Positions 1 to 8,011 are shown, counted from the first letter of the stretch. The stretch is 64,000 nt of DNA from an uncultured Elusimicrobia bacterium (GCA_903879915.1 CAIRNJ010000051.1:16285-80284), one strand, 5' to 3'. Program-made: numbers and translations. Notes: a model not told the origin generated them from the sequence alone.

Positions 1-68
1 CCGGAGAGGGCGACTCCTGCCCCATGAACCCCGGCGCCCATAAGTGCAACGGCTGCTGCGGGCATTAG
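1..68 (+). CDS. 3' end of an unidentified Cys-rich protein (partial)
   Basis: Reading frame 3 is open from the left edge to a TAG at 66-68 and encodes a tail with the pattern C-P-M-N-P-G-A-H-K-C-N-G-C-C-G-H. Four cysteines and two histidines in the last 16 residues suggest a metal-binding or redox tail. The fragment is too short to assign to a family. It lies 43 bases upstream of the ThiF-like gene on the same strand, so it is probably the preceding gene of the same transcript. The frame call rests on the Cys-rich composition and the proximity to the next gene. Confidence 0.45.
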   Translation, partial: GEGDSCPMNPGAHKCNGCCGH

Positions 69-111
69 CGCCGGGCTAAAGCGGGCCGCAGGGCGAAGGC
101 TGGAGCTGGCT

Positions 112-750
112 GTGCCAAAACTCGAGCGATCAATATTCTCCCGTCATGAACCGCAGGTGCTGGCCGTCCTGCGCGGCGGCACCGTCGGCGTAGCCGGAGC
201 CGGCGGCCTGGGTTCCAACGCCGCGGTAGCGCTGGCCCGCGCCGGGGTGGGCCGCCTGATAATAGCCGATTTCGACAGGGTAGAGCCCTCCAACCTCAAC
301 CGCCAGCAATACACCGTAAAACAGATAGGCCGGCGCAAGGTAAAAGCGCTGCAGGCCAACCTTAAACAGATAGCGCCGTTCACCCGCTGCGCGGCGCACG
401 ACCTTAAAATAACCCCCGCCAACGTCGCCGCCGTGTTCGGCACGGCCGACATCCTGATCGAGGCTTTCGACAAAGCCGAAGAGAAAGGGATGCTGATAAA
501 CGCCTGGCTGAAGCTTCACCCGGACAGGCCCATAATAGCGGCCTCTGGTCTGGCGGGCTACGGCGGGAACTCGAAACTGCGCACCCAGAAAATGGGGAAC
601 CTCTATATCTGCGGCGACGGCGTCTCCGAGCCCGCGCCCGGCGTAAGCCCTATGGCCCCGCGCGTGGCCATAGTGGCCGGCATGCAGGCGAATTTAGCCG
701 TTGAACTGTTAATGAAGAGCAAAGGGAGGAAGAAAAATGTTCAGGTCTAA
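112..750 (+). CDS. thiF: ThiF-family adenylyltransferase (short form)
   Basis: This is a 212-residue E1-like enzyme that should adenylate the C-terminal Gly-Gly of a ubiquitin-like sulfur carrier (ThiS or MoaD type). An N-terminal Rossmann signature [10 protein letters not shown] (about residues 25-34) is followed by an acidic strand end, [18 protein letters not shown], typical of ThiF/MoeB. The start is GTG at 112 with GGAG seven bases upstream. The protein is shorter than MoeB or classical ThiF (~245 residues) and shows no CxxC zinc pairs, which resembles the short ThiF family 2 described in clostridia. It overlaps ppnP by 14 bases. Its partner could be a ThiS outside the window or the MoaD-like protein at 2764-2991; the sequence does not decide. 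Confidence 0.72.
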   Translation: MPKLERSIFSRHEPQVLAVLRGGTVGVAGAGGLGSNAAVALARAGVGRLIIADFDRVEPSNLNRQQYTVKQIGRRKVKALQANLKQIAPFTRCAAHDLKITPANVAAVFGTADILIEAFDKAEEKGMLINAWLKLHPDRPIIAASGLAGYGGNSKLRTQKMGNLYICGDGVSEPAPGVSPMAPRVAIVAGMQANLAVELLMKSKGRKKNVQV

Positions 751-1021
751 CGAGTATTTTGACGGCCGCGTGAAATCCATAGCTTTCACCGCCGACACCG
801 GCGCGGCCACCGCCGGCGTAATGGCCCCGGGGGCATACGAATTCGGCACGTCCAAGAAGGAAATAATGACGGTGACCAGCGGCAAGCTGACGGTAAAGCT
901 GCCCGGCGAGAACGCCTGGCAGGAGTTCCCCAAAGGCTCCACCTTCACCGTGGCCGCCAACCAGAAGTTCCAGCTAAAAGTCGAGCAGGACACCTCTTAC
1001 GTGTGCCTGTACGTGGATTAA
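737..1021 (+). CDS. ppnP: Pyrimidine/purine nucleoside phosphorylase
   Basis: At 94 residues this matches the PpnP (DUF1255) family, small cupin-fold enzymes that split nucleosides with phosphate into base and ribose-1-phosphate. Recognisable features are the N-terminal N-E-Y-F-D-G-x-V-K-S, the central segment [20 protein letters not shown] and the C-terminal SYVCLY. The length equals the family norm. The gene starts inside the last codons of the ThiF-like gene and is followed 33 bases later by uridine kinase, so the pair forms a small nucleoside-salvage unit. GGGAGG just upstream (724-729) is a good ribosome site. Confidence 0.9.
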   Translation: MFRSNEYFDGRVKSIAFTADTGAATAGVMAPGAYEFGTSKKEIMTVTSGKLTVKLPGENAWQEFPKGSTFTVAANQKFQLKVEQDTSYVCLYVD

Positions 1022-1054
1022 GGCCCGGGGCCGGACGCTCATAAGGCTCAATAA

Positions 1055-1699
1055 ATGATGGATTCAATAAAAAAGACCAGGTTCCTGGTAGGCATCGCCG
1101 GCGGGTCGGGCTCGGGCAAGACCACGCTGGCCAGCAAGCTGACCTCGGCTTGCGCGAAGATAGGCATCACCGGGCAGATCTTCTCCCTGGACAATTATTA
1201 CCGGCCGCTCGGCCACCTGAAGTTCGAAGAGCGGAAAGTTTATAACTTCGACCACCCGGACGCCATAGACTCGACGCTGGCGCTGAAGCACATCAAGGAC
1301 CTGTGCGCCGGTAAGGAGATCGAGCAGCCCATCTACGACTTCAAGCGCCATACGCGGGAAAAGGAAGCGGTGCTGTGCAAGCCCACGCAGCTGGTGATCG
1401 TAGAAGGGCTGTACACCCTGTACTTCCCCGGCATACTGCCGCTGTGCGACTACAAGATCTTCGTTTCCACCGACATGGTGACCGCGGTGCTGCGCCGCGT
1501 GCAGCGCGACATCACCGAAAGGGGCCGCACCATAGAGGATACCCGCCACCAGATCCTGGCCACGGTGATGCCGATGTACGAGACCTACGTGAAACCCACC
1601 CAGCGCAACGCGCATTTCTCCATCAACTGGGAAGGCGAAGAGATACCGGAAAAAGCCACCGAAGGCCTGGTAAGGATGTTAAGGGACCACTTCCGCTGA
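1055..1699 (+). CDS. udk: Uridine kinase
   Basis: The 214-residue protein phosphorylates uridine/cytidine to UMP/CMP with ATP or GTP. The P-loop GGSGSGKT is at residues 16-23. LDNYYRPL and FDHPDAID follow and are characteristic of uridine kinase, as are the YDF and R-D-I-x-E-R-G-R segments in the lid region. The length agrees with E. coli Udk (213). The gene is the last of the ppnP-udk unit and ends 20 bases before a strong intrinsic terminator. Confidence 0.93.
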   Translation: MMDSIKKTRFLVGIAGGSGSGKTTLASKLTSACAKIGITGQIFSLDNYYRPLGHLKFEERKVYNFDHPDAIDSTLALKHIKDLCAGKEIEQPIYDFKRHTREKEAVLCKPTQLVIVEGLYTLYFPGILPLCDYKIFVSTDMVTAVLRRVQRDITERGRTIEDTRHQILATVMPMYETYVKPTQRNAHFSINWEGEEIPEKATEGLVRMLRDHFR

Positions 1700-1719
1700 C
1701 CCTGGCGCGGCGCTCGGAT

Positions 1720-1751
1720 AAAAGAACCGGAGGCTTCCCTCCGGTTCTTTT
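1720..1751. terminator. Bidirectional intrinsic terminator between udk and uvsE
   Basis: A perfect 14-bp stem (1720-1733 with 1738-1751) closes a CTTC tetraloop. The left arm begins with AAAA and the right arm ends in TTCTTTT, so U-tracts exist in both directions. It lies between the convergent genes udk and uvsE. Confidence 0.9.
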
Positions 1752-1789
1752 ATTACAGGCCGGGCCGCAGCCGGTTGAGCCTTGAGATC

Positions 1790-2707
1790 TTATTTTTTCC
1801 CGCGCCGCTTCCTCAGCGCGGCCAGCTGGACCGCCAGTTTTTTTACGGCCAGTTCCTTAGCCTTGGCCTCCACTTCCACGGTGATGTCCAGGCCCAGCCA
1901 GCAGGCCGGAAGATCCTTTATATCGATATAGTCGTGGTGATACTGCGGCCGCGCGCTGTCCCGGCCTTCCCGGGAGCTGGAAAGATGGAACAGCGGCTCC
2001 CTGTTCCAGGTCTTCAGCGCCAGCCGCGTGGCTTCCTCAGCGCCCAGCCGGTCAGGCAGGCAGCGGTGGTGATGCACGTCGTAAACGAACGGCACGCCGT
2101 GCTTTTTGCAGAAAGGCAGCAGCGCTTCCGGCCCGTAGGTGCGGTCGTCGTTCTCCAGCGTAAGGCGTTCGCGCACGCTATCTTTCAGCCTGTCAAGCGC
2201 CCGCGCCACCCTGTCCAGCGCGGCGGCGGGCTCGCCGTAGGCGCCGCCGGCGTGGATATTTATAACGTCGGCCCCGGTCCAGCCGGCCACCTGCGCCTGG
2301 TACTCCAGCTCAACCACCGACTTGCGCGTTATTTCAAGGTCGGGCGAGCTGAGCAGGATGAACTGGTCGGGATGGAAGGTCAGCCGCACGCCCAGCCCGG
2401 CCGCGCGCCGGCCGCACAGCCGGAACGCCCGCTCTATCTCCGCTCCGCCCGGCAGGTCTTCTGCCCGGTAGCCCAGCTCCGGGTGGGTCTTCAACGGCAG
2501 GATCTGGCTGTTGATCCTGAAGCAGCCTATGCCGTTGGCCGCGCAATATTCTATGGCCTTCAAAAGGGAGGCGGCGTTGTCCCGGCAAAGCCCGGCTATC
2601 TTGCCCGCCCGCGCTGCCGGCTTCAGCCGGCCGGTATAGGCGGCCGTGGCGGTAAAGAACCTTATAGGTTCTTCGGCGAATTTGCAGCACAGGCCAAGCC
2701 TTAACAT
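1790..2707 (-). CDS. uvsE: UV damage endonuclease UvsE/UVDE
   Basis: The 305-residue TIM-barrel endonuclease should nick DNA 5' of UV photoproducts and abasic sites (alternative excision repair). The family start MLRLGLCCKF is present, followed by the metal-site segments: FRINSQILPL, LTFHPDQFILLSS, DVINIHAGG, LTLENDDRTYGPE and PFVYDVHHHRC. These supply the His, Glu and Asp ligands expected of the family. The length is typical. It is convergent with udk and lies 57 bases downstream of the MoaD-like gene on the same strand, so weak read-through from aor-moaD is possible, though the functions are unrelated. Confidence 0.92.
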   Translation of the reverse strand: MLRLGLCCKFAEEPIRFFTATAAYTGRLKPAARAGKIAGLCRDNAASLLKAIEYCAANGIGCFRINSQILPLKTHPELGYRAEDLPGGAEIERAFRLCGRRAAGLGVRLTFHPDQFILLSSPDLEITRKSVVELEYQAQVAGWTGADVINIHAGGAYGEPAAALDRVARALDRLKDSVRERLTLENDDRTYGPEALLPFCKKHGVPFVYDVHHHRCLPDRLGAEEATRLALKTWNREPLFHLSSSREGRDSARPQYHHDYIDIKDLPACWLGLDITVEVEAKAKELAVKKLAVQLAALRKRRGKK

Positions 2708-2763
2708 TTATTTACCTTAGCCGCCGCGCGGACCGCGCGCTTTACATTACCGGGCGGGGCAGT

Positions 2764-2991
2764 TCAGCCGCCGGAATAGATGTGGGAGATGACCACGCGG
2801 TCGCCGTCAGCCAGCGTGTCGCTGTTCGCTACTGCCCGGCCGTTGCGGGTAATGATGGTGGGCCGCTTTCTGTCTATTTTCACGTGAGCCGACAACTCCC
2901 CGGCCGTCATCGGCCGGGGCAGCGTCAGCGTCTTTTCGCTGAACCCGCCCTCGTATATGAGCGGGCCTATCAGCTTAACCGTTATTTTCAT
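2764..2991 (-). CDS. MoaD/ThiS-like sulfur carrier protein coupled to AOR
   Basis: This 75-residue beta-grasp protein ends in SGG, the C-terminal Gly-Gly that is adenylated and thiocarboxylated in MoaD and ThiS. The G-R-A-V-A-N-S-D-T-L-A-D-G-D-R-V segment before the last strand is typical of MoaD. Its ATG overlaps the TGA of the aldehyde ferredoxin oxidoreductase gene as TGATG, indicating translational coupling. Small MoaD-like genes are often found next to AOR genes, so it probably donates sulfur for the tungstopterin of that enzyme. MoaE, the usual partner, is not in the window. Confidence 0.82.
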   Translation of the reverse strand: MKITVKLIGPLIYEGGFSEKTLTLPRPMTAGELSAHVKIDRKRPTIITRNGRAVANSDTLADGDRVVISHIYSGG

Positions 2992-4829
2992 CAGCTGAGG
3001 CGCGCGTATTTCTCCGTCTCGGCGGCTTCCTGCTCCAGGCCAAGCTTCGCCAACAGTTCCTTCGTGGGGATGCCGCGCTTATCGTAGCCGCGCTGGTCGT
3101 AGTAATGCTGCAACAGGGAGTCGTACTTGTCGTATTCCAGCACCACGCCCTTCTGCGGCCCCTCGGCGTCGGCGTTGGCCTTGTCGAACCAGACCGCCGG
3201 CGGGTAGTCGTCCTTACGGGTAGCGTTGGGGAACTCGCGCAGGTAATGCAGCTTGATCAGGGCGTAGCCGCGGTCGGCGGCTTTCCAGAAATCGTCCAGC
3301 GTCCAATTCAGGCCCGTGCAGGCGTTGAAGAACTTGGGATAGTTAGTCAGTTCGTAGCCCACTTCAACCCAGGGGAAGCGGCAGGCCACCAGCAGTTCGA
3401 ACAGGCCGCCGCGGATGCGCTGCAGCTCTATCACCTTGGCCGCCTTCTCGGGCCCGTAGGATTCGCGCTTGCTGAACTTCAGCTCGAACGTGATGATCCA
3501 GGCCTCGCGGTGATGGCCGCCTATCACGGCCACGCCGTTGGCCAGCGCCTGGCCGGGGATGGACTTGCAGTTGTAGGCCGCCACTTCCAGGCCTTTCACC
3601 TGCATGGCGTAATCTATGGAGTTCTTGCCGAAGGCCCTGGCCGCGCGCAGCGTCCCGTCGGCCAGGATGTTCCCCGCCTTGCCCTCGCGCCGCGCTATCT
3701 GGCCCAGCAGCGCCTTGCCTTTCTCCGCGTCGCCGAACTTGAAGTCGCCCTCCACCGCGCCGCGCTCGATGGCGTCGGCGTAGAAGCCCAGCACCGAGCC
3801 GGCGGAGATGGTATCCAGGCCGTAATCGTCGCATAAATAGTTCAGCGAGCCCACCTGTTTAAGGTCGAACACGTTGATGTTAGGGCCCAGCATGCCGATG
3901 TTCTCGTAGTCCAGCTCGGACTCGTGGCCTTCCTTGTCCTCTATGGTGATGCCGCAGTGCATGGTGCAGTTGGGGCAGCCGTAGGTGGTCACGCGCGCGT
4001 CGTTAAGGCGCTCGCCGTCCACCTTGGAGGCCTCGGCGTGCGAGGTCTTGCGCATGTTCTGCACCGGCAGGCCGTTGACCTCGTTGCACCAGGCCAGCAC
4101 GGCGTTGGTGCTCTGCTTGGACCAGCCGCTTTTCTGGTCCAGCTCGCGGGCCTTCTTAAGGCCGTCTATGCCGAGCTGGCGCATTTCGTCGGCGCGCTCC
4201 TGCGGTATCTGTTTCGTGCCCTTCACCACTATGGCCTTGAGCATTTTGGAGCCCATCACCGCGCCTATGCCGGGCCTGCCGCCCGCGCGGCCTTCCATGC
4301 TGCGTATTATGGCATAAAGCACTTTATTCTCGCCGGCTGGGCCGATGTTCAGCACGCCGGTGCTCTTGGGATATTTCGCGTAGATCCAGTCGTTGGTGGC
4401 GTATGTGCCTTTGCCCCAGACCTCCTCCGCGCTCTGGAATTCAACTTTATCGTCCTCGATATAAAGGAGGGTGGGCCTGTCGGCCACGCCTTCTACGATC
4501 ATGGCGTCGTAGCCGGCCTTACGCAGCTGGCTGGAAACGTGCGTGCCCAGATTGCCGTCGCCGTAGAAGCCGGTGAGCGGGGACTTGGCGGCCACCACGG
4601 CTTTGCCGGTGTTGGGAGCGGGGATGCCGGAGATGGGGCCCAGCGCCACTACCAGCTTGTTCTCGGGGCCGAGGGGGTCGATGCCGGGCTTGAGCTCGTC
4701 GAAAAGTATTTTGGCGGCGAAGCCGCGCCCGCCCACCCATTTTTCGGCGAACTCTTCGGTGAAAGCTTCTTTCTTCCAGGTCTTGTTGGTGAGGTTGATC
4801 CTCAGGATGTATCCGGTCCAGCCTTTCAT
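2991..4829 (-). CDS. aor: Tungsten-type aldehyde ferredoxin oxidoreductase
   Basis: The 612-residue enzyme oxidises aldehydes to carboxylic acids with ferredoxin (or runs the reverse with low-potential electrons), using a bis-pterin tungsten centre and one [4Fe-4S] cluster. The N-terminal beta domain (GYILRINLTNKTW, VGGRGFAAKILFDE) and the pterin-contact region AGGRPGIGAVMGSK are clear. Cluster ligands are visible as C285-P-N-C288-T-M-H-C292 and the distant C504 in NACTG, matching the spacing of Pyrococcus AOR. The length equals the family norm. It is first in a two-gene operon with the MoaD-like gene. GGAGGG precedes the start. The neighbouring Tup transporter and moa/moe genes support tungsten use. 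Metal identity (W versus Mo) is inferred from the family. Confidence 0.93.
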   Translation of the reverse strand: MKGWTGYILRINLTNKTWKKEAFTEEFAEKWVGGRGFAAKILFDELKPGIDPLGPENKLVVALGPISGIPAPNTGKAVVAAKSPLTGFYGDGNLGTHVSSQLRKAGYDAMIVEGVADRPTLLYIEDDKVEFQSAEEVWGKGTYATNDWIYAKYPKSTGVLNIGPAGENKVLYAIIRSMEGRAGGRPGIGAVMGSKMLKAIVVKGTKQIPQERADEMRQLGIDGLKKARELDQKSGWSKQSTNAVLAWCNEVNGLPVQNMRKTSHAEASKVDGERLNDARVTTYGCPNCTMHCGITIEDKEGHESELDYENIGMLGPNINVFDLKQVGSLNYLCDDYGLDTISAGSVLGFYADAIERGAVEGDFKFGDAEKGKALLGQIARREGKAGNILADGTLRAARAFGKNSIDYAMQVKGLEVAAYNCKSIPGQALANGVAVIGGHHREAWIITFELKFSKRESYGPEKAAKVIELQRIRGGLFELLVACRFPWVEVGYELTNYPKFFNACTGLNWTLDDFWKAADRGYALIKLHYLREFPNATRKDDYPPAVWFDKANADAEGPQKGVVLEYDKYDSLLQHYYDQRGYDKRGIPTKELLAKLGLEQEAAETEKYARLS

Positions 4830-4954
4830 GTTCCCTCCGTTAAGGACGCCGAATTAGTGATAATCAGATTTTACTTTTTTTAAAACCCGCAGGGAACAAG
4901 CGTCGCGCAGGCTAAGGGCCCAGCCGCGACAGGGCCAAAATACTAGCTCAACCC

Positions 4955-4976
4955 GGGCACAAAGCCTTATGTGCCC
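4955..4976. promoter_or_regulatory. Inverted repeat in the aor / 5064 divergent intergenic region
   Basis: GGGCACA (4955-4961) and TGTGCCC (4970-4976) form a perfect 7-bp dyad with an 8-base loop. There is no T-run, so it is not a terminator. It lies between two divergent genes, 126 bases from the aor start and about 87 from the other, and is a candidate operator. The rest of 4830-5063 is AT-rich near aor (4850-4885) and presumably carries its promoter. Confidence 0.3.
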
Positions 4977-5063
4977 TGGCCTGCCATATTTGTAAACTAG
5001 AATATGGAGTTTTTCAGCCGTTTGCAGGATTCGCAGCCGGACACGTCTCTTTTAAGGAGCTAT

Positions 5064-5555
5064 ATGATAAAAGCAGCTATGAACATTATACTGGCCTCGG
5101 CTTTCTGCGCGCCGGCCATCTGCGCTGAGCCGCTGGCAAATGCCGCCGCCCAGCTCAACAGTTCCGCTCCGGCGGCTTCAGCGGCGGAAATCAAAGTTTC
5201 GCCCCCGGTCGCCGTAGAAGCCAGGCTGCAGCCCGGCAAGAACTGGGCCGAAGCCGCCAAAGCGGCCTATGACAAAGCCCAGGACGAAGGCGGGCTGACC
5301 ACTTACGCCGACCTGCTGGAGCTCCCCCCCGGCGCCCGCAGCCGGCTGGACCAGGAACTGCAGACTCTCCCCCAGGGCCCGGGCAACAGTTCGGAAGCTT
5401 TTAAGATGATGGTCAACGGCCGAACGGCCTTCGTAGTGCAGAGCTACGTCCACAGCGATACGCTGCGCGTTTACATCTTCAACGCGGCCGGCGTGCTGGT
5501 AGCCCGCGGCGGCGGCAGCGCGGACACGCAGTTCGTCTGGGCGCCTGTCCCCTGA
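5064..5555 (+). CDS. Secreted protein of unknown function
   Basis: The start is placed at ATG 5064 because AAGGAG lies just upstream (5054-5059) and the product then opens with a signal peptide, MIKAAMNIILASAFCAPAICA; a longer reading from 5004 would put 20 polar residues in front. The mature part (about 140 residues) begins with an Ala-rich stretch. It continues into a compact C-terminal region with alternating hydrophobic strands (RTAFVVQSYVHSDTLRVYIF, GVLVARGGG). I recognise no family. It is a single-gene unit, divergent from aor and closed by a terminator. Confidence 0.65.
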   Translation: MIKAAMNIILASAFCAPAICAEPLANAAAQLNSSAPAASAAEIKVSPPVAVEARLQPGKNWAEAAKAAYDKAQDEGGLTTYADLLELPPGARSRLDQELQTLPQGPGNSSEAFKMMVNGRTAFVVQSYVHSDTLRVYIFNAAGVLVARGGGSADTQFVWAPVP

Positions 5556-5573
5556 CAAGCAGGTCCGGAAATA

Positions 5574-5607
5574 AAAAAGGCCCGGGGTTCATGCCCCGGG
5601 CCTTTTT
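5574..5607. terminator. Bidirectional intrinsic terminator
   Basis: A perfect 14-bp stem (5574-5587 with 5594-5607) with a 6-base TTCATG loop has A5 on the left and T5 on the right. It separates the convergent gene at 5064-5555 from mogA. Confidence 0.92.
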
Positions 5608-5624
5608 ATTCTCCGACTGCGCTA

Positions 5625-6107
5625 TTAATGCCCGCCGCCGGCCAGCATCTCCAGCGCGTGCGGGATAAGGTCGAGCACCGCCGCCAGCGATTCCTTTACA
5701 GCTTTGGGGCTGCCCGGCAGGTTAATGATCAGAGTGTCCTTGCGCAGGCCGCAGATCCCGCGGGACAGCGCGGCTTTTTTGGTGTTCTTCAGGCCCTCGG
5801 CGCGCATCAGTTCGGGCAGGCCGGGGACAGCTCTTTCTATGACAGCCCCGGTGGCTTCCGGGGTAACGTCGCGGCGGCTGAAGCCGGTGCCGCCGGTGGT
5901 TATGACCACGTTCACTTTAAGATCGTCGCAGTAATGGACGAGTTTTTCCCTGATGGCGGCGATATCGTCCGGCACGATGTCGTGCGCGGCGGTGCGGCCG
6001 CCGATGGCCTTGACCATTTCGGAGATGAGCTTGCCGCTCAGGTCCTCGGCTTCGCCCCTGGAGCAGCGGTCGCTGGAAGTAAGTACCGCTATTTCAATAA
6101 AGCTCAA
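5625..6107 (-). CDS. mogA: Molybdopterin adenylyltransferase MogA
   Basis: The 160-residue protein adenylates molybdopterin to MPT-AMP, the substrate on which MoeA inserts the metal. TTGGTGFSRRDVTPEA and INLPGSPKAVKE are the MogA/MoaB nucleotide-binding signatures, and the opening IAVLTSSDRCSRGE is typical. The start is TTG at 6107, supported by GGGAG six bases upstream inside the end of the MOSC gene. It overlaps that gene by 14 bases and is third in the moaC-MOSC-mogA operon. Confidence 0.93.
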   Translation of the reverse strand: MSFIEIAVLTSSDRCSRGEAEDLSGKLISEMVKAIGGRTAAHDIVPDDIAAIREKLVHYCDDLKVNVVITTGGTGFSRRDVTPEATGAVIERAVPGLPELMRAEGLKNTKKAALSRGICGLRKDTLIINLPGSPKAVKESLAAVLDLIPHALEMLAGGGH

Positions 6108-6543
6108 TGGGGTCTCCCACGGCTATCTCGCCGCCTTCCACAACTTCGGCGAAGATACCCTTCTTCGGCATTATGCAGTCGCCCACCTGGTGGTAAATGG
6201 CGCAGCGGCTGTGGCATTCCTTGCCTATCTTGGTAACGCGAAGCACAGCGGTACCACCCACCCGCAGCTTGTCGCCCAGCTTCAGCGCCGCCAGGTCCAC
6301 GCCTTCGGTGGTGATGTTCTCGGCGTAGATGCCGGGGCGTATCTGCACCGCGGCTTTTTTAGCTTTCGCTTCGGCCATCTGGCCGCGCACGCTTTCCATG
6401 TCCAGCAGGCTTACCTGCCGCAGTCCGGTGCCGGCGTGGGCGTCGTCCTGAATGCCGTGGTCTTTCACCAGCAGTGCTTTTTTCGCCTGTTCCTTCGGCA
6501 CGCCTTTGGCCGAGCTGAAATTGATAGAAAATATTCTTCCCAT
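6094..6543 (-). CDS. MOSC-domain protein
   Basis: With the start at ATG 6543, which overlaps the moaC stop as TAATG, the product is a 149-residue stand-alone MOSC domain. Characteristic segments are KDHGIQDDAHAG, RQVSLLD, GIYAENITTEGVDL and the conserved cysteine in KECHSRCAIY. MOSC domains bind molybdopterin and handle sulfur. Small ones of this type commonly sit next to mogA or are fused to it. A longer in-frame reading to 6633 lies wholly inside moaC and is not needed. The role is probably cofactor sulfuration or carriage; the substrate is unknown. Confidence 0.85.
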   Translation of the reverse strand: MGRIFSINFSSAKGVPKEQAKKALLVKDHGIQDDAHAGTGLRQVSLLDMESVRGQMAEAKAKKAAVQIRPGIYAENITTEGVDLAALKLGDKLRVGGTAVLRVTKIGKECHSRCAIYHQVGDCIMPKKGIFAEVVEGGEIAVGDPIELY

Positions 6544-6971
6544 TACTTCCTCAGGTAAACGCCGCTTTTGCCGCCGCGCTTCTCCAGCAGGAAAATTTCG
6601 CCTATCTCCAGGTCTTGCGCGAACATTTTGCACATGTCGTAGATGGTCAGGGCGGCCGCGCTGGCCGCCACCAGGGCTTCCATCTCCACCCCGGTCTTGC
6701 CGGTGCAGCGCGCCTCCGTCTTCACCAGCACGCCTGTCCTGCCGGCCTCGAATTCCACGCCCACGAAATTCAGCGGCAGGTTATGGCACAGCGGGATAAG
6801 GCCGGCCGTGTTCTTGGCGGCCAGTATGCCGGCCACGCGGGCGCACTCCAGCACGTTGCCTTTGGGGATCTTGCCGGCATTGATGAGGCCGACTATTTTG
6901 GCGTTGAGCTTAACATAAGCCTGCGCCCTGGCCGTCCGCCTGGTATCTTTTTTCGCGCCTACGTCTATCAT
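6543..6971 (-). CDS. moaC: Cyclic pyranopterin monophosphate synthase MoaC
   Basis: MoaC makes cyclic pyranopterin monophosphate from the MoaA product, the second half of molybdopterin step 1. The start MIDVGAKKDTRRTA (ATG 6971, with AAGGA at 6981-6977) matches the normal MoaC N-terminus; a further 12 residues upstream are open but poorly placed. KNTAGLIPLCHNLPL and GKTGVEMEAL are the signature segments, and TIYDMCK closes the active-site region. The length, 142 residues, is slightly short of the usual ~158. It is first gene of moaC-MOSC-mogA. Confidence 0.94.
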   Translation of the reverse strand: MIDVGAKKDTRRTARAQAYVKLNAKIVGLINAGKIPKGNVLECARVAGILAAKNTAGLIPLCHNLPLNFVGVEFEAGRTGVLVKTEARCTGKTGVEMEALVAASAAALTIYDMCKMFAQDLEIGEIFLLEKRGGKSGVYLRK

Positions 6972-7033
6972 AAGGGTCCTTGGTCCGCTTTTACATAATT
7001 TTAACATTTCACGGCCCGCTGTCAGCCCGAATC

Positions 7034-7054
7034 AGTTAAGCCGCCGGCTTAACT
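7034..7054. promoter_or_regulatory. Perfect dyad upstream of moaC (candidate operator)
   Basis: AGTTAAGCC (7034-7042) and GGCTTAACT (7046-7054) are exact inverted repeats with a 3-base spacer. The site is in the 214-base gap between the divergent moaC and the secreted peptidase gene, 63 bases upstream of moaC. It could be a binding site for a dimeric regulator controlling cofactor synthesis. A short T-rich stretch follows on the plus strand, so a weak terminator is an alternative reading. Confidence 0.35.
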
Positions 7055-7185
7055 AAAGGCCGTTTTATTTAACCGCCGCTCCTGGATCAAAAAACGCGCA
7101 TTTCCGGCACTTCAGGCTCAGGGAACGCTCCCGCGGAGGACGTATCCTATGTATATGCACAGACCAGGCGGCAGAGGAGACGACA

Positions 7186-7998
7186 ATGCAACAGACCAGA
7201 CTGCAGCTTAAAACTATATCGCCATTTCTTTTTATGATCTTCGCTCCGGGCCTTGTATTCGCCGGCATGCCGGCCGCCCCGGACCTTTTCCAGCTCAACA
7301 GGCCGGGGGCAATGGAAGCATTGACCGATTCCTATTCCCCGGCGCCCGTTTCCCCGCCGGCGCAGTACGGCGCGAATGTAGAGGAGCCGGGCACCGATTC
7401 TGATTTCGACGAGGACGGCGAAGAACAGGACGACGACGCGGCAAAGCGGCCTGTCCGGCTTGACGGCGACGGGAAGGTTACCCTCTATAACAGCAAGACC
7501 GGCGAGACCCTCTCGGTGCAATACCGGGACGAAGCAGGCAACTATTCTCCTGAAGCCGCGGAACGCGTGAAACATTTCTTCCGCTGCCGCCTTACGAACG
7601 AAGAGCACGACATTGCGCCCGGCCTGCTGGAGATCCTGGATTCCCTGCAGCATACGTTCGGCGAGGACCGGCCTATTACGCTGCTTTCCGGCTACCGCAG
7701 CCCGGAACTTAACGCCGCCCTCAGGCGCAGAAGCTCGAGCGTGGCGAAGAAAAGCCTGCATATGTCCGGCATGGCCGCCGATATCAGGATCACTGGCGTA
7801 CCGCTGACCGCTTTACGGAACGCCGCCTACGCCCTCCAGGCCCTGAACACCGGCGGCGTCGGCTACTATCCCTCCAACGGGTTCGTGCATGTCGACACCG
7901 GCAGCGTCCGCTGCTGGTCGGGCAAAGCCAAGGTTATAAAGCATAGGCGGACAAAGCACGGCCGCTCCGCGCACAGCAGGAGAACGCATCACAAGTAA
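7186..7998 (+). CDS. Secreted M15/DUF882 (MepK/YcbK-like) peptidoglycan peptidase
   Basis: The 270-residue protein opens with a signal peptide (to about residue 26) and then a Pro/Asp-rich linker with an acidic run (DSDFDEDGEEQDDD). From about residue 95 it carries the DUF882 fold: LYNSKTGETLSVQY, ITLLSGYRSPELNA, H192 and D199 in SLHMSGMAADIRI, and H235 in GFVHVDTG. These are the zinc ligands of the M15-like murein endopeptidases. The C-terminus is a basic, Lys/Arg/His-rich tail. GAGGAGA precedes the start. It probably trims cell-wall cross-links. Being surrounded by cofactor genes appears incidental. Confidence 0.85.
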   Translation: MQQTRLQLKTISPFLFMIFAPGLVFAGMPAAPDLFQLNRPGAMEALTDSYSPAPVSPPAQYGANVEEPGTDSDFDEDGEEQDDDAAKRPVRLDGDGKVTLYNSKTGETLSVQYRDEAGNYSPEAAERVKHFFRCRLTNEEHDIAPGLLEILDSLQHTFGEDRPITLLSGYRSPELNAALRRRSSSVAKKSLHMSGMAADIRITGVPLTALRNAAYALQALNTGGVGYYPSNGFVHVDTGSVRCWSGKAKVIKHRRTKHGRSAHSRRTHHK

Positions 7999-8011
7999 AA
8001 TAAAGGGGACA

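Noticed and set aside
3924..4883. Long open frame on the plus strand opposite aor (and similar ones opposite uvsE, moaA, moeA, prfC and P5CDH)
   Set aside because: These are antisense shadows typical of GC-rich coding DNA. They lack family motifs, ribosome sites and sensible starts, while the minus- or plus-strand partner is a clear known gene.
5546..5555. CCTGTCCCC match to the palindromic-repeat arm (also a partial match at 29164)
   Set aside because: The match is only 7-9 bases and lies within coding sequence; no arm or hairpin accompanies it.
6544..6633. Thirty-residue N-terminal extension of the MOSC protein
   Set aside because: It lies wholly inside moaC, and the TAATG junction at 6543 gives a family-like start.
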